A stretch of 38,100 bases of DNA, from positions 1 to 38,100 of the forward strand of contig JAICUF010000013.1 in the NCBI GenBank assembly GCA_025935995.1, given 5' to 3'. The DNA comes from Gemmatimonadales bacterium. Its GTDB lineage: Bacteria; Gemmatimonadota; Gemmatimonadetes; Gemmatimonadales; GWC2-71-9. This document shows, one piece after another, positions 17,271 to 24,546 of this stretch. The position numbers were made by a program, and so were the translations under genes. A model generated the notes under the pieces. The model saw nothing but the letters and a program-made list of their open reading frames with translations, had not been told where the DNA came from and made no database searches. Positions within the stretch are counted from its first letter, which is position 1. Each line of letters opens with the position of its first letter.

Positions 17271-18397
17271 TGTCTCGACCCGACGCGATCGTTGTCGGCG
17301 GCGGGATCGTCGGCGCTGCCTGCGCGCGCGAGCTGGCGATGGCGGGGCTCGGCGTCACACTGGTCGAGGCGGAGTTCGTCGGCGGCGGGGCCACGGCCGC
17401 GGGGATGGGTCACATCGTCGTGATGGATGACTCGCCCCCACAGTTCGGCCTCACCGCGCTGTCGCGCGCGCTGCTCGACGAGCTCGCGCCCGCGCTGCCC
17501 GCCGCCGTCGAGCGCGACCGCTGCGGCACGCTCTGGGTGGCCGAGGATGAGGACCAGCTTGTCGCGGCGCGGCTCAAGGCCGCGGCCTACGGCGACGCGA
17601 AGGTCGAGGCCTCCGTCGTCGACGGCGCCGAGCTGCCGCGGCTCGAGCCCGGGCTTCGTCCGGGGCTCGCCGGCGGCCTTCTCGTCCCCGGCGACGGCGT
17701 CGTCTATCCGCCGGCCCTCGCGCGCTGGCTTGCGGAGGATGCGCGGCGGCTCGGTGCCGCAATCCGCGAAGGCGAGCCGGTCACGGCGCTCGACGGGCGC
17801 TCGGTCATGACCGCGCGCGGCCGGATCGACGCCGCCCTGGTCGTGAATGCGGCCGGCGCCGCCGCGCCGATCCTGACGCACGGACTTCCGATCGTTCCCC
17901 GCCGCGGCCATCTCGTCATCACCGACCGTCATCCGGGCTTCTGCCGCCATCAGGTGCTCGAGCTCGGCTATCTCAAGAGCGCGCATTCATCGACCGGCGC
18001 CTCCGTCGCCTTCAACGTGCAGCCGCGGATGACGGGACAGGTGCTGATCGGATCGTCGCGCGAGCTGGTCGGCTGGAACCGCACGCCGAATCGCGCGCTG
18101 CTCGGCCGGATGCTGCGCCGCGCGGCCGACTTCATGCCGGCGCTCGCGGGTCTCTCCGCCATCCGGAGCTGGATCGGCTTCCGGCCCGCCACGCCCGACA
18201 ACCTGCCCCTGATCGGACCCTCGAGCCGGATCGACGGCCTCTGGATCGCGGCCGGACACGAGGGGCTGGGCATTACGACCGCGCTCGGGACCGCGCGCCT
18301 GCTGGGCGACCTGATCCTGGGACGCGCTCCCTCGCTCGATCCGGTTCCGTTCACGCCCGACCGGAGCGGCGAACCCGCGGCCGCGGTCCATGCCTGA
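17270..18397 (+). CDS. D-hydroxyproline dehydrogenase, FAD (DAO-family) subunit
   Basis: This 375-residue protein is a glycine/D-amino-acid oxidase family flavoprotein. It has an N-terminal Rossmann motif, V-V-G-G-G-I-V-G-A (residues about 8-16), an acidic end V-E-A-E, and the C-terminal family segment G-L-W-I-A-A-G-H-E-G-L-G-I near the end. The start TGATG overlaps the epimerase stop. With the next two genes it forms the three-subunit D-hydroxyproline dehydrogenase type known from Pseudomonas aeruginosa (FAD, FMN/FAD and 2Fe-2S subunits). It oxidises cis-4-hydroxy-D-proline to 1-pyrroline-4-hydroxy-2-carboxylate. Adjacent coupling to a ferredoxin-like subunit argues against a lone oxidase. 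Confidence 0.85.
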   Translation: MSRPDAIVVGGGIVGAACARELAMAGLGVTLVEAEFVGGGATAAGMGHIVVMDDSPPQFGLTALSRALLDELAPALPAAVERDRCGTLWVAEDEDQLVAARLKAAAYGDAKVEASVVDGAELPRLEPGLRPGLAGGLLVPGDGVVYPPALARWLAEDARRLGAAIREGEPVTALDGRSVMTARGRIDAALVVNAAGAAAPILTHGLPIVPRRGHLVITDRHPGFCRHQVLELGYLKSAHSSTGASVAFNVQPRMTGQVLIGSSRELVGWNRTPNRALLGRMLRRAADFMPALAGLSAIRSWIGFRPATPDNLPLIGPSSRIDGLWIAAGHEGLGITTALGTARLLGDLILGRAPSLDPVPFTPDRSGEPAAAVHA

Positions 18398-18638
18398 GCT
18401 CGTCGAGTTTACCGTGGACGGCGTCACCTGTCGGGCGGCCCCCGGCACCTCGCTCGCGGCCGCCATGCTCGATGCGGGGGTGACCGCGTTCCGCCGTTCC
18501 CGTACCGGCGAGCCGCGCGGCCCCGTGTGCGGCATGGGGATCTGCTTCGAGTGCCGAGTGGCGATCGACGGCATCGCGCATCGCCGCGCATGCCTCGAGC
18601 CGGTGCGCGCGGGGATGACGGTTCGGACCGGTGAGTGA
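18390..18638 (+). CDS. D-hydroxyproline dehydrogenase small [2Fe-2S] subunit
   Basis: This 82-residue ferredoxin-like protein corresponds to the gamma subunit of the heteromeric D-hydroxyproline dehydrogenase (the HcnA/SoxD-like small subunit family). Its cysteines lie in C-G-M-G-I-C-F-E-C (residues about 47-55) and in R-R-A-C, the usual arrangement of a plant-type [2Fe-2S] cluster, with another Cys near the N-terminus. It overlaps the FAD subunit by eight bases and the alpha subunit by eight. A function outside this complex is unlikely. Confidence 0.88.
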   Translation: MPELVEFTVDGVTCRAAPGTSLAAAMLDAGVTAFRRSRTGEPRGPVCGMGICFECRVAIDGIAHRRACLEPVRAGMTVRTGE

Positions 18639-19902
18639 CGCGTCCGTCCTCGAGACCGACGTCGCGATCGTCGGAGCCGGTCCTGCCGGAATCGCCGCCG
18701 CGGTGGCCGCCCGCGCCGAGGGCGCGCGGACGCTGCTCCTCGATTCGGCGCCGAGGCCCGGAGGACAGATCTGGCGACACCGCGATCCGGCTCAGCTTCC
18801 CGCGTCCGGCCGCCGGTGGATCGAGCGGCTGTCAGGATCCGGCGCGGAGTGGATTCACTCCGCCAATGCGATCGATCTCCCCGCGCCCGGCGTCCTCATC
18901 GCCGAGCGCGAGGGGAGAGCATTCACCATCCGCTGGCGCTCACTCGTCATCGCGACCGGCGCCACGGAGCGCCTCCTCCCGTTTCCCGGATGGACCCTTC
19001 CGAATGTGTTCGGCGTCGGCGGCCTGCAGGCGCTGCTCAAGGCCGGCGCGAGCGTGGCGGCCAGGCGCGTGATCGTGGCCGGGTCGGGGCCGCTCCTCCT
19101 GCCGGTGGCGTCGTCGCTCGCGGCTGCCGGCGCCACGATCCGGCTCGTGGCGGAGCAGGCGCCGGCGCTCCGCGTGTACCGCTTCGCGGGCGCGCTCTGG
19201 TCCGACCCCGTACGGCTGGCACAGGCGGCCCGATACCGGGCCGGATTCCGTCGGGCGCGCTATCGCTGCGGCACCTGGATCGTCCGGGTCGATCCGGTCG
19301 GAAGCGCGCTGAGCGTCACGCTCACCGATGGCCGCCGCATCTGGACCGACCGGACGGATCTCGTGGCGGTCGGCTATGGGCTGGTGCCGGACGTACGTCT
19401 GGCGCGGCTCGCCGGGTGCAGCATCGCCTCCGGGTGCGTGGCCGTCGACCGGTCGCAGCGCACCAGCGTCCCCAGCGTCTTCTGCGCCGGCGAGCCGACC
19501 GGCATCGCCGGCGCGGACTCGGCCGTAGCGCAGGGACGCCTGGCCGGTGCGGCCGCCGCCGGTGCCCGCCGCACGGGCGGGGCCGCGTCGCGCGCCAGGC
19601 GTTTCGCGGCCCGGCTCGATCGGGCCTTCGCGCTCCGTCCCGACTTGCGCGCCCTTCCCGATCCCGCCACCATCGTCTGTCGCTGCGAGGACGTGTCGCT
19701 GGGCGAGATAGGTGAAGGGTGGAGCGCGCGGCAGATCAAGCTCTACACGCGCGCCGGCATGGGGCCCTGCCAGGGCCGCGTCTGTCAGCCGGCCCTCGAA
19801 TTCCTGCGTCGAACCGGCGCCGATGCCGTGCGCCTGCCGCTCTTTCCAGCTCCAGTCGGCCTGCTGGCCGACCACGCCAACCGGGACGAGGGAGACTCGT
19901 GA
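18631..19902 (+). CDS. D-hydroxyproline dehydrogenase, NAD/FAD-binding alpha subunit
   Basis: This 423-residue pyridine-nucleotide-disulfide oxidoreductase family protein starts at a GTG inside the preceding gene's end. The N-terminal dinucleotide-binding motif is V-A-I-V-G-A-G-P-A-G (11-20). A second Rossmann motif is V-A-G-S-G-P near the centre. The C-terminus has a BFD-like [2Fe-2S] domain with C350, C352, C380 and C385 (V-C-R-C and P-C-Q-G-R-V-C). This architecture matches the alpha subunit of opine/D-hydroxyproline dehydrogenases, where it relays electrons from the substrate-oxidising subunit. Final electron acceptor is not evident from sequence. Confidence 0.87.
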   Translation: MSDASVLETDVAIVGAGPAGIAAAVAARAEGARTLLLDSAPRPGGQIWRHRDPAQLPASGRRWIERLSGSGAEWIHSANAIDLPAPGVLIAEREGRAFTIRWRSLVIATGATERLLPFPGWTLPNVFGVGGLQALLKAGASVAARRVIVAGSGPLLLPVASSLAAAGATIRLVAEQAPALRVYRFAGALWSDPVRLAQAARYRAGFRRARYRCGTWIVRVDPVGSALSVTLTDGRRIWTDRTDLVAVGYGLVPDVRLARLAGCSIASGCVAVDRSQRTSVPSVFCAGEPTGIAGADSAVAQGRLAGAAAAGARRTGGAASRARRFAARLDRAFALRPDLRALPDPATIVCRCEDVSLGEIGEGWSARQIKLYTRAGMGPCQGRVCQPALEFLRRTGADAVRLPLFPAPVGLLADHANRDEGDS

Positions 19903-20804
19903 TGCAGCAGCAAGACTGGGCCGGCGTCCTTCCCGCCATCACCACGCCGTTCGGCAGCGACGGCGAAATCGACGCGCCCGCGCTCGCCGCCCACGTCGTG
20001 TGGCTCGCGGACGCCGGCTGCCGGGGCATCGTGGCGCTCGGCTCGCTCGGCGAAGGCGCCACGCTGCGGGCCGACGAGAAGGTGCGGGTCCTGCAGATCT
20101 GCCGGGAAGCGCTGAGCGGACGGGTGCCGCTCATCGCGGGCATCAGCGGGCTCTCCACCGAGGAGTGCGTGTCGCTCGCGCGCGCCTCGGAGCGCGTCGG
20201 CTGCGCCGGCCTCATGGTGCTCCCGCCGTACGTCTACCGCGGCGACTGGCCCGAGACGGAGGCGCACCTCTCCGCGGTGCTCGGCGCCACGTCGCTGTCC
20301 TGCATGCTCTACAACAACCCGATCGCGTACGGCACCGACCTTCTGGCCGATGACGTCGCACGACTGGCCGACCGGCACCGGAACGTGCACGCGGTGAAGG
20401 AATCCAGCGGCGACGTCCGGCGGATCACCGCGCTCCGGTCGGCGCTGGGCAATCGCCTGCAGCTGTTCGCGGGCCTCGACGACATGATCGTGGAAGCGGT
20501 AGCGATGGGGGCCCATGGATGGGTCGCGGGGCTGGTGAACGCGCTGCCGGTCGAGTCGGTCCGCCTGTTCGAGCTCGCCCGCGCCGGGCGAGCCGAGGAG
20601 GCCCGACGCCTCTACGACTGGTTCCTCCCGCTCCTCCGATTCGACACCGTGCCGAAATTCGTGCAGCTCATCAAGCTGGCGCAGGCGGAGGTGGGGAAGG
20701 GGAGCGAGCGGGTGCGCCCGCCGCGTCTCGCCCTGCCGGCGGCGGAGCGGGCCGAGGCGGTCACCGTGCTCCATCGCCAGCTCGCGGTGCGGCCGCTGCT
20801 CTAG
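19902..20804 (+). CDS. DapA-family 1-pyrroline-4-hydroxy-2-carboxylate deaminase
   Basis: This 300-residue TIM-barrel protein is of the DapA/N-acetylneuraminate lyase superfamily. The Schiff-base lysine is K166 (A-V-K-E-S-S-G-D), and the Tyr of Y-N-N-P is at 137. A GAGGGAG Shine-Dalgarno precedes the ATG. In the hydroxyproline pathway this family converts 1-pyrroline-4-hydroxy-2-carboxylate to alpha-ketoglutarate semialdehyde, releasing ammonia, and its position after the dehydrogenase subunits supports that. True lysine-pathway DapA is unlikely in this context. The stop lies one base from the end of the convergent esterase gene. Confidence 0.87.
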   Translation: MQQQDWAGVLPAITTPFGSDGEIDAPALAAHVVWLADAGCRGIVALGSLGEGATLRADEKVRVLQICREALSGRVPLIAGISGLSTEECVSLARASERVGCAGLMVLPPYVYRGDWPETEAHLSAVLGATSLSCMLYNNPIAYGTDLLADDVARLADRHRNVHAVKESSGDVRRITALRSALGNRLQLFAGLDDMIVEAVAMGAHGWVAGLVNALPVESVRLFELARAGRAEEARRLYDWFLPLLRFDTVPKFVQLIKLAQAEVGKGSERVRPPRLALPAAERAEAVTVLHRQLAVRPLL

Positions 20805-20805
20805 G

Positions 20806-22149
20806 TCAGAGCCCGGTCGGGTAGGTCGCCTCCGGCTCTCCCGTTTCCCAGGTCGCGGTGCGCTCGAGCGGGACCAGCGCCCCGGTCTCGTCGAAGTGCA
20901 ACATGAAATCGAACTGGTGGGGCAGCACCGACTCGAAGTAATGGCTCCAGCGCTCCGTCTCCGGCCTGTAGACCACGCCGATGGCGCGCTGCAGCCGAGG
21001 CTCCGAGAGCTCCCGGACCGCCGCGCCCCGGCGCCGCAGGTCGAGCATGAACGCCGGGACGTCGGCGTCGTGGAAGATCCGCTCGTAGCTTTCGGCCAGC
21101 CCCGGGCGCACGCGCTTCCGCTCCGCCGGCTCGTCCCAGTCGTTCGCGGCGGTGACGCTGCCGCGGAAGGTGCTGAAGCCGACGAGCGCCGCATCCCGCC
21201 CGTGCGCCTCCCGGATCAGCTGCCCCAGGTTGAGCTCGCCGCGCGATCCCATCTCGGTCGCCCGCGCGTCGCCCAGATGGGAGTTGTGCGCCCACACGAC
21301 GATGCGCGCGTCGGCACCCCGGCGCCTCGTGAGGTGCTGCCGGAGCGCGTCGAAGGTCTCCGCCATGTGCCGGTCGCGCAGGTTCCATGAGGAGACCCGT
21401 CCCCGGAACATCGAGCGGTAGTATTCCTCCGCGTTCTGCACCAGCCGCGCGTTCTGCTCGGCGAAGAAGCGCTCGTCGTCGGCCTCGCCGCCGGGAGCGT
21501 GACGCCGGGTGCGCTGCAGCTCCACCAGCTGCGCCACCGCCTTCTCCTCGCAGGGCTCGGCGGCTCCGATCGCCGCGGCGTAGCCGTAGGCCTGGCTGTC
21601 CTGCTGGAAATGCTCGAAGCAGGCGTAGCGCTGGCGGGCTCGCGCCGCCGCCTCCGGGTCCACGCGGTCGAGGTAGCCGAGGACGGCCTCGATGGATGTG
21701 AAGAGACTGTAGAGGTCGAGGCCGTAGAAGCCCGCGACGTCCCGGCCGCGGCCCGGCCCGAGCGCATCGTTCCGCTCGCGGAGCCAGGCGACGAACTCGA
21801 GCACGTCCTGGTTGCGCCACATCCAGTGCGGGAAACGGCGGAAATCGTCGAGCGATTCCTCCGCCGAGTCGTCGGTGAGGGCCCGGACGAAGCGGTTGAC
21901 GCGGTACGCATCGGGCCAGTCCGCCTCGACGGCTACGGCCGTGAAGCCGCGCTCCTCGATCAGCCGCCGCGTGATCCGCGCTCGCTCGCGATAGAACTCG
22001 TGCGTGCCGTGCGACGCCTCGCCGATGAGCACGCAGCGTGCGTCACCGATGCGGTCGAGGAGGGCGTCGTAGTCGTTTCCGGCACCGGTGAGGGGAATGG
22101 CCTCCTCCCGGACGGCGCGCGCGGCGCTGGTCGTGTCGGTCGTCTGCAT
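20806..22149 (-). CDS. Erythromycin esterase family protein
   Basis: This 447-residue cytoplasmic protein has the family motifs L-I-G-E-A-S-H-G-T-H-E-F (residues 41-52, with the catalytic-type His 47 and Glu 44), A-V-E-A-D-W-P (73-79), and W-A-H-N-S-H-L near residue 283. Characterised members open the macrolide lactone ring, but many environmental homologues are untested, so resistance cannot be claimed. The gene has a GAAGG Shine-Dalgarno nine bases upstream and converges with the hydroxyproline operon with a single base between stops. The 134-base region upstream is shared with a divergent membrane-protein operon. Confidence 0.85.
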   Translation of the reverse strand: MQTTDTTSAARAVREEAIPLTGAGNDYDALLDRIGDARCVLIGEASHGTHEFYRERARITRRLIEERGFTAVAVEADWPDAYRVNRFVRALTDDSAEESLDDFRRFPHWMWRNQDVLEFVAWLRERNDALGPGRGRDVAGFYGLDLYSLFTSIEAVLGYLDRVDPEAAARARQRYACFEHFQQDSQAYGYAAAIGAAEPCEEKAVAQLVELQRTRRHAPGGEADDERFFAEQNARLVQNAEEYYRSMFRGRVSSWNLRDRHMAETFDALRQHLTRRRGADARIVVWAHNSHLGDARATEMGSRGELNLGQLIREAHGRDAALVGFSTFRGSVTAANDWDEPAERKRVRPGLAESYERIFHDADVPAFMLDLRRRGAAVRELSEPRLQRAIGVVYRPETERWSHYFESVLPHQFDFMLHFDETGALVPLERTATWETGEPEATYPTGL

Positions 22150-22225
22150 GGTCTGCCGCCTTCCCGCGGAAGGCTGATCAATAGGCCGCGCGCACGCCCA
22201 TCACGGTGAGCCCGGTCACAGGCGC

Positions 22226-22255
22226 TTGCGGCCGCGCCGGCATCGCTCCTAGAAT
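22226..22255 (+). promoter_or_regulatory. Putative sigma-70-type promoter upstream of small membrane protein
   Basis: TTGCGG at 22226-22231, an 18-base spacer, and TAGAAT at 22250-22255 (five of six match TATAAT). A start of transcription near 22262 would leave about a 22-base leader before the ATG at 22284. This favours that ATG over the upstream ATG at 22254. Confidence 0.4.
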
Positions 22256-22283
22256 GGCTCAGCACTCTCTCCCCGGGCCTCTC

Positions 22284-22694
22284 ATGCGCCGCCTGCCGGC
22301 ATCTCGCGTCAGCGTCATCGCGGTCATCGCCACCGTCGTGCTCGTGGGCCTCGCCGTGTGGGCGGTCAGCTCGCGGGGCCGGCCGGCCTTTGCCGTCTAC
22401 GACACGCTGCCCGGCCCGGTGCGGCGGGATTCGCTCGGAACTGCGCGCATCGCGGATAGCGTGCGTCCGGAAGCGGCGACGCCGGCCCCCGCGCGGCCCC
22501 GCCGGCGCGCGAGCGTGCCCGCCGCTCCGACTGCCGCGCTCGGCGCCGACACCAGCGTCCGCGACGCCGCCAGTGCCCCCGACTCGGCCAGTGCCCCCGA
22601 CTCCGCCGCCCCGCGGCCGCATCGCTCCGACAACTACGGCGGCTACAGCGGCTACGGGTCGCGGGAGCGTCGCGGCGACACGCATGCGCGGTGA
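22284..22694 (+). CDS. Small N-terminally anchored Ala/Pro/Ser-rich protein
   Basis: This 136-residue protein starts with a basic segment and a strong hydrophobic span (S-V-I-A-V-I-A-T-V-V-L-V-G-L, about residues 9-29). The rest is low-complexity, rich in Ala, Pro, Arg, Ser and Asp, with a duplicated A-P-D-S-A motif, ending in a Tyr/Gly-rich section (N-Y-G-G-Y-S-G-Y). No family is recognised. It overlaps the next gene by 11 bases. The ATG at 22284 is chosen because a promoter-like TAGAAT overlaps the upstream ATG at 22254. A periplasmic spacer or envelope-associated role is only a guess. Confidence 0.6.
   Translation: MRRLPASRVSVIAVIATVVLVGLAVWAVSSRGRPAFAVYDTLPGPVRRDSLGTARIADSVRPEAATPAPARPRRRASVPAAPTAALGADTSVRDAASAPDSASAPDSAAPRPHRSDNYGGYSGYGSRERRGDTHAR
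22569..22604 (+). repeat. Tandem 18-bp duplication
   Basis: Two adjacent 18-base units (22569-22586 and 22587-22604) match at 17 of 18 positions. In frame, each encodes A-S-A-P-D-S. It lies in the low-complexity part of the small membrane protein and most likely arose by slippage. Confidence 0.7.
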
Positions 22695-24126
22695 CCGCGG
22701 CTGGTTCCTCCTTTTCCTCCTCACGTTCGGGTGGTTCAGTCAGGGCGGCTTCGCCAATTCGAACGCGCGCTTCGATCTCGCGCTCTCGATCGCGATGGGT
22801 CACCGCTACGACATCGATCGCCTTGCCTTCAACACGATCGACCGCGTCAGGATCGGCGGCCACTTCTATTCGGAGAAGGCGCCGGGCACGGCCTATCTCG
22901 CACTGCCGGTCGCGGTAGCCGCGTCCGCCGTGCTCGATCTCGACCGGCTCGAGCGCCGGCCGGAGATCGCCGACCGGCTGCTGCACCTCGCGACCGCCCT
23001 CAGCGCCGGGCTCCTCTCGGCGCTCGCGGCGGTGGCGTTCCGCCGGCTCCTCTCACGGCTCGATCCTCTGCGGTCGCGACGCTCGGCCTGGCTGCTCACG
23101 GCGGCGATCTTTCTCGGAACTCCGCTCTTCGTCTATTCGACCGCGCTGTTCGGCCACGCCATCGCGGCGGCCTGGCTCACGATCGGAGCATGGAGCGGCT
23201 ACGAGGCCGGCCGCTCGCACGAGCCGCGCCGCGGGCTCGCCGTCCTGGCCGCTCTCGCACTGGGCCTCGCCGTCCTGACCGAGTATCCCGCCGTCATTCC
23301 CGCCGCCGCGATCGCCGCCGGCCTCCTTGCGGTCGCGCGGCGCCCCGCGCGGCTCCTCGTGGGCGCGCCCGCCGGCCTCGTGCCGCTCGCCCTCCTCATG
23401 ATCCATCAGAACGCAGCCTACGGCTCGCCCTTCGCCGTGGGCTACGGACGCCTGGCCGGTACCCAGTTCGGAACGCGCATGTCGGAGGGATTCTTCGGCA
23501 TCACGCTCCCCGATGGCGGAGCAGCCGCCCAGCTGCTCTTCGGGACGTACCGCGGGCTCTTCGTGTACGCGCCGATCGTCGTCCCGGCGGTGGTGGCCTT
23601 CGCCTTCTGGCCTCGGCCGCTTCGGCGCCGGTTCGCGCCCGCGCTTCTCGCAGGCACCGGCGCCCTCTGGCTCGTGATCGCGAGCTACGCCTACTGGCAG
23701 GGCGGGCCCGCATTCGGTCCGCGCCACCTCGTTCCCGCGATCCCGCTGCTCGGCCTCGGCCTCGCGTGGTGGCCGGACCGTCCGGCGTGGAATCGTGCGA
23801 TCGCAGCCGTCGCGGCCCTCTCCGTCGCCGTCAATCTGATCGGCACGGCCACCACTCCGTTCGTGAGCGAGTTCATTCCTGATCCGATCGTGAGCGTCTA
23901 TCCGCGCCTCGCGGCGGAGGGCGCGGTGTCGATCAATCCGGTGTCGTTCCTGACGCCCGCCGCGGACGTCGACGACCGCTGGACCCACCTGGAGCGGTTT
24001 CCGCGTGCCACGCTCAATCTGGGGGAGCGGTTCGGGCTCCACGGGTGGGCCTCGGTGCTGCCGCTCCTCCTGCTCTGGGGGTTCGCGATCGTCCGGCCTG
24101 CGGCGGGGCGCCCGCGGGCCCCGTGA
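22684..24126 (+). CDS. Polytopic membrane protein, GT-C glycosyltransferase-like
   Basis: This 480-residue protein has about ten hydrophobic spans. An N-terminal loop contains Y-S-E-K-A-P-G-T-A-Y (about residues 60-69), and a later loop contains Y-W-Q-G-G-P-A-F-G-P-R-H-L. These correspond to motifs of PMT/ArnT-like GT-C glycosyltransferases (YSEKxPG and WxGGxxxGPRyL). Such enzymes use polyprenyl-phosphate sugars on the outer face of the membrane, but donor and acceptor are unknown here. It starts at an ATG 11 bases inside the upstream gene. No other envelope-sugar genes are nearby. Confidence 0.65.
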   Translation: MRGDRGWFLLFLLTFGWFSQGGFANSNARFDLALSIAMGHRYDIDRLAFNTIDRVRIGGHFYSEKAPGTAYLALPVAVAASAVLDLDRLERRPEIADRLLHLATALSAGLLSALAAVAFRRLLSRLDPLRSRRSAWLLTAAIFLGTPLFVYSTALFGHAIAAAWLTIGAWSGYEAGRSHEPRRGLAVLAALALGLAVLTEYPAVIPAAAIAAGLLAVARRPARLLVGAPAGLVPLALLMIHQNAAYGSPFAVGYGRLAGTQFGTRMSEGFFGITLPDGGAAAQLLFGTYRGLFVYAPIVVPAVVAFAFWPRPLRRRFAPALLAGTGALWLVIASYAYWQGGPAFGPRHLVPAIPLLGLGLAWWPDRPAWNRAIAAVAALSVAVNLIGTATTPFVSEFIPDPIVSVYPRLAAEGAVSINPVSFLTPAADVDDRWTHLERFPRATLNLGERFGLHGWASVLPLLLLWGFAIVRPAAGRPRAP

Positions 24127-24218
24127 CCTGAGACACAGGCAGAATCCCCGGCGGTTGCCAGATTGGGACACGAAGGCGCGTCATGTGGTCCCTGTTCTCT
24201 CGATCCCGGAGGTTCGTC

Positions 24219-24455
24219 GTGCGCAAGCTGACAGCGGTGTTGGCCCTCACGGCGCTTGTCGCCGCCGGCGCCTGCAAGAAGACGGGCGAAGGGGAGTACG
24301 AAGTGCAGAAGCCGGTCGTCGGTACCCAGACGGACACGGTGCACACGCCGACGGTCGACGTGGGGACCACGAAGGACACGATCACTGTCCCCAAGGTCAC
24401 GACGGAGAAGAAGGAAGTCACCGTGCCCACGGTGGACGTGGACAAGCCGAAGTAG
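24219..24455 (+). CDS. Small putative lipoprotein with Thr/Val repeats
   Basis: This starts at a GTG with GGAGG six bases upstream and encodes 78 residues. An in-frame ATG at 24183 would add 12. A short positive N-terminus precedes a hydrophobic segment and a lipobox-like L-V-A-A-G-A-C, so residue C19 or so would be the lipidated cysteine, although Ala at -3 is weak. The mature part has alternating Thr, Val, Asp and Lys with repeated T-V-P/T-V-D-V elements (for example H-T-P-T-V-D-V and T-V-P-T-V-D-V-D). No known family is recognised. A terminator-like hairpin follows. Confidence 0.7.
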   Translation: MRKLTAVLALTALVAAGACKKTGEGEYEVQKPVVGTQTDTVHTPTVDVGTTKDTITVPKVTTEKKEVTVPTVDVDKPK

Positions 24456-24476
24456 GCCGCGACTGACCTCGCGGCG

Positions 24477-24514
24477 GATGGGGCATGGCGCACTCCCTGG
24501 CGTCATGCCCCATC
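24477..24514 (+). terminator. Long hairpin, likely terminator after lipoprotein gene
   Basis: GATGGGGCATG at 24477-24487 pairs perfectly with CATGCCCCATC at 24504-24514. The stem extends four more pairs inside (one G-U) around the loop ACTCCCTG. Only a weak T-containing tail (GTCTTGG) follows, so termination efficiency is uncertain. It lies 33 bases before the histidine-kinase start, which leaves little room for a separate promoter after it. Confidence 0.6.
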
Positions 24515-24546
24515 GTCTTGGCGATCCCCCGGGCGGAGGTTCCCCG

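Noticed and set aside
19902-20804. True 4-hydroxy-tetrahydrodipicolinate synthase (lysine pathway).
   Set aside because: Operon position in hydroxyproline breakdown points to the deaminase member of the family.
22159-22173. CCTTCC-CGC-GGAAGG palindrome as a terminator.
   Set aside because: The stem is only six pairs with a three-base loop, lacks a T-run and sits in the leader of the esterase gene; it may be chance.
22569-22604. CRISPR-like repeat.
   Set aside because: Only two directly adjacent 18-base units in a coding low-complexity region, with no spacers.
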